From: a virus
IMG/VR virus record: IMGVR_UViG_3300001041_000026
Span: 1-49,313 of that record
Length of the DNA: 49,313 nucleotides
Reading direction: 5' to 3' (one strand)
This document shows positions 8,092 to 16,988 of this stretch, one piece after another. Within the stretch, counting starts at the first letter, position 1. Every line of letters starts with the position of its first letter. A program made the translations under genes and the position numbers. Below the pieces are notes generated by a model that was given only the letters and a program-made list of their open reading frames with translations, searched no databases and was not told the origin of the DNA.

Positions 8092-11000
8092 TTACCACCC
8101 CCCTACTGTAGGATTCATAGCCATCTGTTGCCTCTTATAGGCTTCTATACCTTGCTGAACAAGCGTCTGAACAAGCGATTTAAGAGTTTCTGCTGTCATA
8201 TTGTTAAGTTGAGAAACTTTATCCCCTGAGAGGTTAACATCTACTGTAATATGTGCATTAGTGCTCTGCCCTGTACTAGACACATTGTTCCCACCTAAAA
8301 TGCTAGAATCACCAGCATTGAGAGAGTTCAGAAGGTCTTCAGGATTTTGCGCGACACCATTAGCGTCTCTGTACCCTAGGTGTAGGTGTGACCCTGTTGT
8401 AGAAGATCCGCTCCCAGGCTCGTCTATATCCCCTCCCATACTCCCGAGATTATCTCCTGCGTTAACAGCTATATCATGATTACCTGAAAACCACTTAGAA
8501 AAAATGCCTGGGTTTATCTTAGACATATGACTATAGGAATAGGCACTACCATCCGGCATTGTAACCATCATTTCTGTGCCACCCATGTTTGTGTTCTTCC
8601 CTTTGCCCTGAGCGTCATTATCATACTGACTTCCATCGTCTATAGTAAGCCCTGTAACTCTACCTCCCGCTAAAGCATTTAGTGGATCACCCTGTTCTCC
8701 GTCAATGTCTAAGCCTGAGTGCTCATGGTCACCACGGTTAGCTCCGAACTTTGATGTTATCTTGCTCTGCCAATTCCTAAAAACACCACCTGTGGGAGAG
8801 CCTACTGAAGTCCCTAGGCTTCCATACTTATTAAAATAGCCGTTCGCTGATTTTGCACGTTCCTGTAATAGAGCGCCACCGGAGCGTTCAAAAGATTTTT
8901 CAAAGGTGCTAGATGCATCAGAAGCATTCATCTCATTAAAGGCACTAAGTCCACCATGCGAATTTAGGATAGAGCCTGTCGTTGGGTCGCCACCATTAAA
9001 TTCCTTCCAAAGGAAATCTATTTGCGTCTGCAGGTCACTAGGATCTTTACCTAAGTCTTTTGCATAGGTTTTTAAGTTGTCTAGGCGACCACCTAGCCAT
9101 TGACCAACACCATAAGCCCCACTACTAGGATTAACAGCTTTTGGGTCAAAACTTGATTCAGCATTAATATTACCCATGATACCTGAAATAGCTCCGGGCT
9201 TAAGACCCTTATCAGCTAACATGTTCCACACTTTTTCTTCCGTCGTATTCCCTGCTGTACGGCCAACACCGCTACTTACACCGTCTTTAATACCTAAAAG
9301 ATCATAGTAATTTTTGTGAATCTGTTTAATTTCATCGAATTTAGCTGCTGTGATTTGTTCAATGGATGTATAGGACATTAAACCCCTAGTTTTTAAGTCC
9401 TCTAAAGATGATTTTCCTTTTGTGCTAAGATCTAAGATATCTGTAACACCCATTTTACTCAAATTAGCTAGACTTCCGGGCTTTGTGCTCGTAGTACTTA
9501 GCATATCAGAGTCACCCATAGACTCTGCTGAGAAATTAGTCTTATTCCAGTCAAAAGGGAGTAGCTTTTCCAGTGCGCTACCTAATTTGTCTATAAAAGG
9601 AGCATCTGGATTCTCTTTTTCAGCCTCATAACCCGCTATACCAGCAGGTATGACACTAAGTATACTGTTTAAGGTATTAGTACCTTTGCCAAGTCCCTTT
9701 ACCTTATTTACAAAACGCCCAAACCTAGTACCCACTCCTTCTGAAGCTGAGCCACCAACCCCTTCTGAAGATGTAACCCTGTCTTGCAATCTTTGGTACT
9801 GTTCGGCCCTACTTCTAGTCGGACCTTCTTCTATTAGTTCTGTGTCTGCACTTCTAAACCTTTCATAGGCTTTAACACCTAAGCGCCCAGCTATTCCACC
9901 ACCAATAACTATGCCTGCTGCTGTTCCTAAGCCTGAGTCTGTACCCCCTGTACCATCTGTAGGTTCCTTTGGAGTTGATACAAAGGCTCCTACACCTGTA
10001 TCTTCAAATAATTTTACTATCTTTCCAAAAACTTCAGAAAAGTTAGCTGATCCATCAACTAATCCATATAGATCATTAATGCTAGACTTCATTTGTGTAA
10101 CAATAGGTAGCATTTTCTGTCCTATTTTTTCCAAGTTTTTACTAAATTCAGCATCAACGTCCATAATATGCTGCCCTAGTTCACCCTTTCTCTCGGTGTC
10201 GTATTTTGCCCCAGAGTCGGTGCCTAAGACCTTATCGATTTTGTCTGGATCAAAAGCTGTAAACCCATCAGTTACTTTATCGAGTTCTGTTACTTCACTC
10301 TTTGTGGCCTTAAATCCACCGTCCATAAGCCAACCTTGCATCATGCGCTTAAAGTTATCATTATCCCCACCGGATGTCTCTTTAAGGTACTTTGCCATAG
10401 CTGGTATGTTATCTTTATTCTGCATGCCATCTTCAAACGATGACTCCAGATCATAGAGTCCCATTTTGCTATATTTGTCTGGATTGTACTTCTGAAGGGC
10501 TGTTATACCCATCCATTTCCACTTATCGTTGTCCGGTTGGTATATTCCTCCCAGTCCGCCTATAACATTAGCACCTTGAGCACCTGTGAGCCTTGTCATA
10601 CCATTTTCGTTACCTAGTCTATCTAGGGTTGTCTGATATGCTATGATCTGCGAAGTGCTTCCATCTTTAAAGGATGTATTGAGATTCTGAAGGAGGGTAT
10701 TACTTGTCTTCATAACCTCTAAAATGCGAGGTGTCATACCTGACTTTTCTACAGAGGTAGCAATCATATCAGCAAATTGTTTAGGCCCAGATACTCCACC
10801 AAGTTGTTTAGCATTTCCGGCCATACTACCCACAGTAGTAGCATCTAAGCCATAGCCACGAGAGAACTTCTGAAGAGCTTCCTGTCCTTTTGCCCCCAAC
10901 TCCCCAGCTTCTGAAGTATAGGCCTCCTGTAACTGCCATGACTCCGCTTGAGAGTATCCCATACCACTGCTTCGCCCAATAGCTCCTACATCGTCATACA

Positions 11001-11670
11001 TTTTCGTATTTGAGCCACTAAAGCCATTACCTCTAAGACGTTGTGCTAAGTCTAGTGATCCTATCTCTCGTGTATGTGCTAACTGATAAGCTTCTGTAGC
11101 CATACCAAGTAGGCTACCCACGCCAGCTAAGCCTAAGGCAAATTTACCGATAATACTAACAGCACCCAAAGTTCTTGATATGACAGAACCTGCCCCGAGC
11201 ATAGCAAATCCGCTATCTGATCCGCTATCTGATCCACTAGATCTTCCACTAGGTGCAGGGTTAGAGCTCCCGTAGCTTTGAGCTTCTGTATTACGCCTTT
11301 GGTACGTCTGCTCAAGCTGTCTCCTTGTTCTATCAATAACGTCTAAATTCTCTCGACGCTGTTTTATCTGATCCTTAAGCTCTTCACGTTCCCAAGCGTA
11401 AGCTTTTTTCATCTTCGCGTTAAGAGCATCTACTGAGTCTGCTTGTTTTTCAAATTCCTTGTCTAGATCCGCTAGGGTTTCTTTAAAGCGCCTTCTGTAA
11501 ACATCTAGTGCCCTTAGCTGGGTATCATCAAACATCCCACCCCTACGTGCACCCTTATCCACTTCGCCTAAAACATTTTTAAGATCGCTTTGAAGGTCTT
11601 TAAGCCCTCGTTGCAGCTGTCCAAATTCTCCTTGTGCTGTAACACGTACAGCCTGTTCTGTAGAGCTCAT
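8092..11670 (-). CDS. Tape measure protein with tail lysozyme and M23 peptidase domains
   Basis: About 1192 aa; it sets tail length and crosses the envelope on infection. The N-terminus (about 10-140) is coiled coil with many K/E/R helices, and a hydrophobic Gly/Ala stretch lies near 165-190. Residues about 805-960 form a tail-lysozyme-like domain (GISGIMGNINAESSFDPKA pattern, then SGAYGVGQW). Residues about 975-1110 form an M23 metallopeptidase with the zinc motifs HSGLDIDG and GSHLHLGY. Both domains cut peptidoglycan, which suits a thick Gram-positive wall. ATG at 11670, eight bases after GGGGG, is preferred over the GTG at 11679. It lies directly after the frameshifted chaperone pair, as expected. 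Confidence 0.9.
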   Translation of the reverse strand: MSSTEQAVRVTAQGEFGQLQRGLKDLQSDLKNVLGEVDKGARRGGMFDDTQLRALDVYRRRFKETLADLDKEFEKQADSVDALNAKMKKAYAWEREELKDQIKQRRENLDVIDRTRRQLEQTYQRRNTEAQSYGSSNPAPSGRSSGSDSGSDSGFAMLGAGSVISRTLGAVSIIGKFALGLAGVGSLLGMATEAYQLAHTREIGSLDLAQRLRGNGFSGSNTKMYDDVGAIGRSSGMGYSQAESWQLQEAYTSEAGELGAKGQEALQKFSRGYGLDATTVGSMAGNAKQLGGVSGPKQFADMIATSVEKSGMTPRILEVMKTSNTLLQNLNTSFKDGSTSQIIAYQTTLDRLGNENGMTRLTGAQGANVIGGLGGIYQPDNDKWKWMGITALQKYNPDKYSKMGLYDLESSFEDGMQNKDNIPAMAKYLKETSGGDNDNFKRMMQGWLMDGGFKATKSEVTELDKVTDGFTAFDPDKIDKVLGTDSGAKYDTERKGELGQHIMDVDAEFSKNLEKIGQKMLPIVTQMKSSINDLYGLVDGSANFSEVFGKIVKLFEDTGVGAFVSTPKEPTDGTGGTDSGLGTAAGIVIGGGIAGRLGVKAYERFRSADTELIEEGPTRSRAEQYQRLQDRVTSSEGVGGSASEGVGTRFGRFVNKVKGLGKGTNTLNSILSVIPAGIAGYEAEKENPDAPFIDKLGSALEKLLPFDWNKTNFSAESMGDSDMLSTTSTKPGSLANLSKMGVTDILDLSTKGKSSLEDLKTRGLMSYTSIEQITAAKFDEIKQIHKNYYDLLGIKDGVSSGVGRTAGNTTEEKVWNMLADKGLKPGAISGIMGNINAESSFDPKAVNPSSGAYGVGQWLGGRLDNLKTYAKDLGKDPSDLQTQIDFLWKEFNGGDPTTGSILNSHGGLSAFNEMNASDASSTFEKSFERSGGALLQERAKSANGYFNKYGSLGTSVGSPTGGVFRNWQSKITSKFGANRGDHEHSGLDIDGEQGDPLNALAGGRVTGLTIDDGSQYDNDAQGKGKNTNMGGTEMMVTMPDGSAYSYSHMSKINPGIFSKWFSGNHDIAVNAGDNLGSMGGDIDEPGSGSSTTGSHLHLGYRDANGVAQNPEDLLNSLNAGDSSILGGNNVSSTGQSTNAHITVDVNLSGDKVSQLNNMTAETLKSLVQTLVQQGIEAYKRQQMAMNPTVGGW

Positions 11671-11694
11671 GCCTACCACCCCCTACCTAGCTTA

Positions 11695-11728
11695 AAGTCC
11701 GACGGTCATGTTCTTAACCATCGGACTT
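11695..11728 (-). terminator. Hairpin between tail chaperone and tape measure genes
   Basis: Arms 11695-11706 and 11717-11728 form a 12-bp stem with one C/T difference (a G-U pair on the minus-strand RNA) and a 10-nt loop. Only three T residues follow on the minus strand. It may be an inefficient terminator or attenuator, or an mRNA-stability stem, just before the tape measure ribosome binding site. Confidence 0.35.
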
Positions 11729-11737
11729 CATAAGAGT

Positions 11738-12127
11738 CTAATCATCACTAATGTCTTCCCACGAGGCATCGTCTTCTGAGATTTTAGGCAGTACCTGCGA
11801 AATATAGTCTGGAATATAATCGTCAGATAACCTATTATCCAATTCCTCGGATTCTTTTTCATAAGCATCGAAGTCTGGATCTTCATACTGCTCAGTATCA
11901 CCATCTTTAAGCTTTCGATCAATAGCTATATGGGCGAACTCTAGCTCTACCATTTCTGGTGTCATAGCTAAGATTCTAGGGTCTGTGGGAGGTAAGCATC
12001 CTGTACCTCCAGCATAAAATCTCCTAAGAATCCAAATTTTCCGTTCATTCGGGAGTTTCGCTATGCTCAGGTACTGGTTTTTCAAGGACCTTTCGAAAGG
12101 AGTTTTCCCATTCCTCATATTTCTCAT
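11738..12127 (-). CDS. Tail assembly chaperone C-terminal extension (T frame, expressed by frameshift)
   Basis: This frame overlaps the end of the upstream chaperone by 83 nt in the +1 (equivalently -2) frame. It has no ribosome binding site before its first ATG, so it is probably translated only as a fusion after frameshifting, as in lambda G/GT. The sequence after the overlap (CLPPTDPRILAMTPEMVELE, then FAHIAIDR) resembles the C-terminal part of chaperone fusion proteins, and the tail end is very acidic. The fusion would be about 245-250 aa. It would bind the tape measure protein, whose gene follows. The true start of this reading frame in the protein is the slip site, not 12127. Confidence 0.7.
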   Translation of the reverse strand: MRNMRNGKTPFERSLKNQYLSIAKLPNERKIWILRRFYAGGTGCLPPTDPRILAMTPEMVELEFAHIAIDRKLKDGDTEQYEDPDFDAYEKESEELDNRLSDDYIPDYISQVLPKISEDDASWEDISDD

Positions 12128-12485
12128 AAACGTGGTAGAGGATGTCAGGCTCTTGCACGCTGTCTAATTTAATGAGCCATTCTGGGGACTTCACAATAAC
12201 AACTTGTAGAGTGGCCATGACCTGGGCTATAAACTTAACGCTATTATCGACTAAATTAGCGTTAACAACCCCTGAACTCCGCAGATACTCGGATTTAATA
12301 GCACCTATTTTTACATAGTCGAGCATAGTAGGGCGTTTAAATACTACACTACCTTTAAGTTCCGTTCCGAAGACCGTTGTGTGGTCAATATACACTCCAG
12401 CTTTTAGTTCTCCCCCAAGTTTAACCTGCTCAGCTTTAGCCATAAGATCTGCTACTAGTGCTCTATTTTCCTCATTATTAGACAC
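12045..12485 (-). CDS. Tail assembly chaperone (G frame)
   Basis: 146 aa, starting at GTG 12485, about eight bases after AAAGGGGT. Its position between the tail tube and tape measure genes and its overlap with the next frame identify it as the short chaperone form. It has a small beta element (GSVVFKRPTMLDYVKIGAIK) followed by helices, the usual composition of the G-type N-domain. Candidate slip sites in the overlap are an A5 run at 12078-12082 (GAA AAA C on the minus strand) and CCC GAA TGA at 12045-12053. Frame geometry demands +1 or -2, as is known for some contractile-tailed phages such as Mu (-2). Confidence 0.75.
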   Translation of the reverse strand: MSNNEENRALVADLMAKAEQVKLGGELKAGVYIDHTTVFGTELKGSVVFKRPTMLDYVKIGAIKSEYLRSSGVVNANLVDNSVKFIAQVMATLQVVIVKSPEWLIKLDSVQEPDILYHVYEKYEEWENSFRKVLEKPVPEHSETPE

Positions 12486-12527
12486 TTTGCCAACCCCTTT
12501 TTATTAGTACTAGCTTATTGCCTTATT

Positions 12528-12566
12528 ATAGAATAACCCCCACCTTTTTGGTAGGGGTTATTCTAT
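12528..12566. terminator. Strong hairpin after the tail tube gene
   Basis: A 13-bp perfect stem (12528-12540 with 12554-12566) is extended by three inner pairs around a TTTTT loop. It lies between the tube gene stop and the chaperone start. No T-tract follows on either strand, so it is more likely an mRNA 3'-end stabiliser or attenuator that protects the abundant tube transcript than a classical terminator. A CTTCGGAAG palindrome lies immediately beside it at 12571. Confidence 0.5.
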
Positions 12567-12594
12567 ATACTTCGGAAGTTAATATGCGAGTGTT

Positions 12595-13131
12595 TTAGAA
12601 TACATCATTGATAGCATTAGAATCTGTAATAGCTTGAGCTGCTGATTCTGCAGCTGCGCTTATAATAGCTTGAGCAGCTGCATCAGGCGATGTAACTTCA
12701 ACTACACCATTGTCAGAGGAAAGGTACTGCCATGTAGCATTCTGACCAGCTATAGCATTAACACGAAAGTTTTCACTGCAATCCTGAAGAGAGCAGTTGC
12801 GGTAAACGATGATGATATCATTAGTATACTTATCAGTAACTTCGATATCAATAACTCCTAAGTTAAGAATACCGATACCTAATGCAGCTAATCCAAGATC
12901 CTTAAGTGACTTTTTACGCACCATGAATTTATCTACGGTTACTGTACCCTCGTAACGGAGGGCTACATGCTCTTTAGGCATAATAGATCCTAGCTCATAT
13001 TGAGCCTGCTGACCAAATGACCTACGGCCATCGACAGATTGTGCTCGGCCAACTACAGCACCATTAATTTTTAGCTTAATTGTATTACCAGAATGAACAG
13101 TTTGTGTACCCGAAGGTCCTAGAGTAGACAT
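12595..13131 (-). CDS. Tail tube protein
   Basis: 178 aa, of which about the first 150 form the beta-barrel type core of myovirus tubes: GNTIKLKINGAVVGRAQSVD near the start, then ALRYEGTVTVDKFMVRKKSL and VIDIEVTDKY. The C-terminus is an Ala/Ser-rich tail (AAAQAIISAAAESAAQAI) that may be flexible or helical on the inner face. The gene directly follows the sheath gene, the standard order, and is followed by a stem-loop, consistent with a highly expressed message. It polymerises into the inner tube around the tape measure. Confidence 0.82.
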   Translation of the reverse strand: MSTLGPSGTQTVHSGNTIKLKINGAVVGRAQSVDGRRSFGQQAQYELGSIMPKEHVALRYEGTVTVDKFMVRKKSLKDLGLAALGIGILNLGVIDIEVTDKYTNDIIIVYRNCSLQDCSENFRVNAIAGQNATWQYLSSDNGVVEVTSPDAAAQAIISAAAESAAQAITDSNAINDVF

Positions 13132-13170
13132 AGGCTATACCCCTCCCCACTATTTTAGAATTTTGAAGTT

Positions 13171-14595
13171 CTAGAGTCTTAGGTGCGTGGTTATCAGAAA
13201 GTTATTAATTGGAAGTGTCGGAATACCTTCCCAATCAATAATAAATGAAGTACCGGCTTTAGTGACTTTTTGCTTGGCGTAGCCAGAAATTAACCCAGTG
13301 CTTTTGAACCCCTCTAAAATAGAAACTAGGTCATTGTATATAGATACTTCGATGCCATAGACACCAGCTCTACCTACATACTTATCCTCAAGATAGCCTC
13401 TGATCGTTTGACTAATTTCTACCTTTATTGAGGATACTGAAAGCTCCTGCTGAGTAAGGTCAGAACTAGCAGAGCAAGTGACTCCTTGCACGACTCGGTA
13501 GCCTTTATTTCGGACATACTCAGTAGGTGATATATGTCCAGTGAGCAGAGTCTCGATCTCTACCCCGTCATATACCTTCTCTAACCCTACACACTTAACG
13601 TACTTATAGGTAATCGGATCTTGAGAGGATCTTCCAGCCCATAGACCGGCATACGCTGCTGCAAGGTAGTTCGACGGCTTCAAAACTTTGTTACCTACAT
13701 CATCAAAGACATACATGCCCGGGGTAGCCATCAGAGCCAACTCACTGTTTATGGCGCTCTGTAATGCAATAACTGCGGATACCGATAATCCAGTGGCATG
13801 CCCATAAAAAGCTCGGCGCTCTCTGCGGTTCTTAATCGAGGACATCAGGGTACAGTGCGTGTCAACTTTGACTTGGATAGCCTGTGCTGTACTGGCTATC
13901 ATAATCCCATCAACGCTCTCAACGGTTAGAAGGTCTATAGCAGCTTGCCAGTCAGAATCAGCTCCTATAGAAGCCACGGGAGATACTGCAATCAAGTCAG
14001 CACCATGACCCCAGCTAAGCTTCATAAGATCCAGAAGTTCACAGGATGCTATCATAGTTCCTGCTACTGTAGGATCATTAAAGTAAGATACTGTTCCTAC
14101 AGGAGTTCCGCTCGTCCCTCCCGGGGTTGCTGTAGTCGAAGTAAGTGCACTTGTCAGTCCAACACTCGTCCCATTGGCTACACTAATATTCAGTGAATCA
14201 TCGTTCAAGGCCGTGACTTTTGCAGTTAGTGTAACCACTGCACCAGTGCCCCCTACAGTGAAGAACCCAGCAATATTCGTGTCCGCGGATAACGATGCCC
14301 TGATTTTAGTTGCAACTGCAGAAGCATCATCAGCTAAGGCAACTGCAACTGAGATTGTTTTTGGTGAATTTGTCATTCCTAAGGCTGTAACTACCACGGT
14401 AACATTTCCAGCTGTAGTTATAGTGCCGACGACTGTAGTTGTCTCTACCTGCGCTGCTAGCCCAGGCACAATACCAATACAAGCCAAGACCTTAAATCCC
14501 CCAGCCGATGCAGGGGACATACTTGCAGTATCTACCGTTGAGTAGGCTCCTGGTCGTTTAATATTAGCTCCTCCAAAGGAGATGTTAATTGCCAT
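13171..14595 (-). CDS. Tail sheath protein with an inserted Ig-like domain
   Basis: 474 aa. The C-terminal region is typical of the contractile sheath: YLAAAYAGLWAGRSS, then YVRNKGYRVVQGVTCSAS, TIRGYLEDKYVGR and a closing IPTLPINNFLITTHLRL. The N-terminus (GGANIKRPGAYSTVDT) contains the conserved PG-Y start. Residues about 55-165 are an extra Ala/Thr/Val-rich beta domain (NVTVVVTALGMTNSPKTISV, then KIRASLSAD, and FTVGGTGAVVTLTAKVTA). Such domains decorate some phage tail proteins and probably face outward. It contracts on infection to drive the tube. The length is normal for sheath plus one domain. Confidence 0.85.
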   Translation of the reverse strand: MAINISFGGANIKRPGAYSTVDTASMSPASAGGFKVLACIGIVPGLAAQVETTTVVGTITTAGNVTVVVTALGMTNSPKTISVAVALADDASAVATKIRASLSADTNIAGFFTVGGTGAVVTLTAKVTALNDDSLNISVANGTSVGLTSALTSTTATPGGTSGTPVGTVSYFNDPTVAGTMIASCELLDLMKLSWGHGADLIAVSPVASIGADSDWQAAIDLLTVESVDGIMIASTAQAIQVKVDTHCTLMSSIKNRRERRAFYGHATGLSVSAVIALQSAINSELALMATPGMYVFDDVGNKVLKPSNYLAAAYAGLWAGRSSQDPITYKYVKCVGLEKVYDGVEIETLLTGHISPTEYVRNKGYRVVQGVTCSASSDLTQQELSVSSIKVEISQTIRGYLEDKYVGRAGVYGIEVSIYNDLVSILEGFKSTGLISGYAKQKVTKAGTSFIIDWEGIPTLPINNFLITTHLRL

Positions 14596-14613
14596 CCTTC
14601 CATACCTCCCCTA

Positions 14614-14829
14614 CTATTTATAGACGCGTTCAGATTGAGCTTTAAAGGCCTCTGCCCACGCTACTTGACTCCTAGGGCTGAGGTCCTTTTCTTCAACCTT
14701 AAAACTAGCCACTAGCCCCCTATGTGGCCTTAACTCAGTGATAAATTCAGCTAAGGTCATTTGACGGGCTAATTCTGCTGGGTACGCCACATCTTCTTCT
14801 TCTGAAGGTGTTTTCTTTTTATCAGGCAT
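14614..14829 (-). CDS. Hypothetical small protein between tail completion and sheath genes (71 aa)
   Basis: The protein is highly charged, with a Lys/Glu N-terminus (PDKKKTPSEEEDVAYP) and one or two helices (LARQMTLAEFITELRPHRG, then AWAEAFKAQSERVY). There are no cysteines, membrane segments or recognised motif. It is cotranscribed with the sheath gene. Short charged proteins at this locus are common in myoviruses and may assist assembly, but no function can be assigned from sequence. Confidence 0.5.
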   Translation of the reverse strand: MPDKKKTPSEEEDVAYPAELARQMTLAEFITELRPHRGLVASFKVEEKDLSPRSQVAWAEAFKAQSERVYK

Positions 14830-14849
14830 AGTTATCTCCCCCTTTCCCG

Positions 14850-15404
14850 TTAATAAATACCTAAAGTTCCTTGATCGTCTACGCTAGTAATAGGCTCTAC
14901 GACTTCTGTAAAGGACACATCAAGTGGATTTAAGTAACTCATGGTTATTGATGCCCAGTACATCACCATAGGGGCCTGTGCCATCGTACTGTCCTGCTCA
15001 TCCCTACCGCTACGCAGATTAAAGTTTATGAGCCCTTTTTCAGCTAAGTAATTTCTCATACTAAAGAGTATAGCCTTCGTTGCTAGGTATAGCTTCTCCC
15101 GCTCATCAGCGTTTGTGTGCCATATACGAATTTCTTGGGCTTCTGCAAAGAAGGTGCCATAGAATGTTGTGTTCACTTTTGTAATTGGATCATATGAAGT
15201 GCCCTGTCCATCAGATATCGATTGTGAACTTTCTGAGTCATCAGCACGGTTAATTCCTACGCATGGTAACTCAGTGGGCTTTTGCGGGTCAGCTTTTAGT
15301 ACATTAATTGTGTTCTTACCTGTGTAACCTAAGCCTACAAGACCTGCTTTTAGGCCATCAACAAGTTCCTGTTTCACATCAACTGTAGCAAAAGTAAAGC
15401 CCAC
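14850..15404 (-). CDS. Tail completion / tail terminator-like protein
   Basis: 184 aa. The N-terminus (VKQELVDGLKAGLVGLGYTG) begins with a helix, followed by a strand containing the INVLKADPQKPTELPCVGIN element. The middle (VNTTFYGTFFAEAQEIRIWH) forms strands and then a helix rich in Glu/Arg/Lys. This alpha-beta order suits proteins that cap the tail tube and join it to the neck. Its stop/start junction with the upstream neck protein (15404) and its place before the sheath gene support tail completion. I cannot tell whether it is a terminator or a sheath-end protein. Confidence 0.6.
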   Translation of the reverse strand: MGFTFATVDVKQELVDGLKAGLVGLGYTGKNTINVLKADPQKPTELPCVGINRADDSESSQSISDGQGTSYDPITKVNTTFYGTFFAEAQEIRIWHTNADEREKLYLATKAILFSMRNYLAEKGLINFNLRSGRDEQDSTMAQAPMVMYWASITMSYLNPLDVSFTEVVEPITSVDDQGTLGIY

Positions 15405-16243
15405 TATTGACCACCCCCTAAGCCCATAAAGTACAGGTCCATCTCAAAGCCACTCCGAATAAGCTGTAAGACTTCCTCTCGTGTATTTTCCACAACTGCT
15501 TCACGTATTGGCCTAGGCTTAACCCCAGGGAATTGCCAAGATGCAGGATCTGAGTTAGTCGATACTCTTCGGAAGGTCATATATTGAGAATGGTTTGGCT
15601 TACCCATTTTCACCATGCCACTAAATAGCCCGGTTTTCCATGTGTACCCCTTGCCTGGGTGCGGGCTTACGTGACTTCTTTGCCCATCAGACGTCTCCTG
15701 CAGGTGACCACCCCATGCATACTTTCGTCCGGTAACTAAGGCAGTTAAGAAGTTATTCTTGCGACTGAACCCAAGTGTCTTTGCTTGGTCGTGTACGTGC
15801 TTAGGCATCGCTGCCATCGTAACTGTCCCCGGTGTTCCATGCCTAAAGGGTACTGTGATGTATCGAGAGCCACCTTTTCCAACCTTAGCTTTTGGTGATG
15901 ATAGGAGTCCGTCTTTTTGGTTGTAGGGTTTTATGCCATCTTCAATGAGTCTTCCATGTCCTGAGGTCGTCATAACTTCACCTGTAAGATTCCCCAGCAT
16001 CTTAAGACCTTCTTGAATACTGCGGGTGTATTCCCCCGAAACAACGCTAATGTGGAACGTTCCCCCTGAGTAGGTCACTGTAACACCAGACGCATACTCA
16101 ACCCAAGTTCTCTGTATAACATCTGTAAGAGCTGCACGCACAGCTTCAGAAGTATACGGGAGGTTCCCCTGTCCTGCCTTTTCAACGGATCTGAGCACAT
16201 TATCTAGGTTAGGAACATCTGCTGCAATTGTTAGCAAACTCAT
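15404..16243 (-). CDS. Neck / minor head-tail joining protein (gp10-like position)
   Basis: 279 aa. The middle (YITVPFRHGTPGTVTMAAMP, then YAWGGHLQE and FRRVSTNSDPASWQFPG) and a C-terminal helix (REEVLQLIRSGFEMDLYF) resemble the HK97-gp10-like minor structural group. It lies between the zinc-binding stopper-like gene and the tail completion gene, overlapping both by a few bases, so translation is probably coupled. It likely forms part of the neck ring. There is no enzymatic motif. The exact neck role is inferred from gene order. Confidence 0.6.
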   Translation of the reverse strand: MSLLTIAADVPNLDNVLRSVEKAGQGNLPYTSEAVRAALTDVIQRTWVEYASGVTVTYSGGTFHISVVSGEYTRSIQEGLKMLGNLTGEVMTTSGHGRLIEDGIKPYNQKDGLLSSPKAKVGKGGSRYITVPFRHGTPGTVTMAAMPKHVHDQAKTLGFSRKNNFLTALVTGRKYAWGGHLQETSDGQRSHVSPHPGKGYTWKTGLFSGMVKMGKPNHSQYMTFRRVSTNSDPASWQFPGVKPRPIREAVVENTREEVLQLIRSGFEMDLYFMGLGGGQ

Positions 16244-16974
16244 ACAATGCGCTCAACTCCTCCAGACAAGTAGCGCAGGGCTACATAGCGCGGAAAGTCC
16301 TGACCATCTTGATGTCTAGGCTTCGGTAGCGTTGCTGTAACTACGTATGTTGGCCTATGGTAATATGCAGCGCTATACTGCTCCCCTACTTCAGGTGACA
16401 GCCCATCTTCAAGCCATAGTACGACATTTCCTGCCATTTCAAAGTCTATCCCAGGTCTATAGATCACTACTCCACCTGTCATAGGATTGTACTTTTGTAT
16501 GGACTTAACGTGGGTGATGTCAGTATTAAGCAGGGTATCTGGTGGTCGAGCATTAATAGGTGTGTCTCTGACCAGAACTTCAGAAGACTTGAACTCATCA
16601 TCAAGAAGTGTGATCTTATCATACATACCAATACCGAAGATTGGGTTGTTTGTGTATTGACCTGTAGGCATACTATTTAGTGGGTGGCGTACAGGGATTC
16701 TTTTTGGTACGGTCATTACCGCATCCCCAACTTCAAATACCCCGGCCATGGCCTCAAAGTCCTTACTCAGTGTGATACTCGTAATTAAGGCTTTTGATTC
16801 TATAGGTGTCTGGTACACATGCCCTTTACCATGGCAAGCTAGGCACGTATAATCCGGAGAACCGCTATCAGGGTTCCAGCAGGAGCATATAATAGTTTCT
16901 TGCCACCTAACAGGTCTGCCCCTACGATCAAGCATCTCCTCAAGCTTAACAACATTTAATACAGGAGTTTGCAC
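16240..16974 (-). CDS. Head closure / neck protein with CxC-CxxC zinc motif (244 aa)
   Basis: Near residues 30-53 the protein has CSCWNPDSGSPDYTCLACHG followed by KGH. This CxC...CxxCxGxG arrangement should bind zinc in a DnaJ-like knuckle. The remainder is beta-rich (FEVGDAVMTVPKRIPVRHP, then YNPMTGGVVIYRPGIDF and GEQYSAAYYHRPTYVV). Proteins of this type occur next to the adaptor in many Bacillota phages and probably close the head after packaging. It overlaps the downstream neck gene by 4 nt. Function is inferred from position and overall likeness. Confidence 0.6.
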   Translation of the reverse strand: MQTPVLNVVKLEEMLDRRGRPVRWQETIICSCWNPDSGSPDYTCLACHGKGHVYQTPIESKALITSITLSKDFEAMAGVFEVGDAVMTVPKRIPVRHPLNSMPTGQYTNNPIFGIGMYDKITLLDDEFKSSEVLVRDTPINARPPDTLLNTDITHVKSIQKYNPMTGGVVIYRPGIDFEMAGNVVLWLEDGLSPEVGEQYSAAYYHRPTYVVTATLPKPRHQDGQDFPRYVALRYLSGGVERIV

Positions 16975-16988
16975 GTATCCACCCCCCC

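Noticed and set aside
9911-10456. 181-aa plus-strand open frame inside the tape measure gene
   Set aside because: No ribosome binding site, Ser/Pro/Leu-rich antisense composition, and the opposite frame is a clear tape measure protein.
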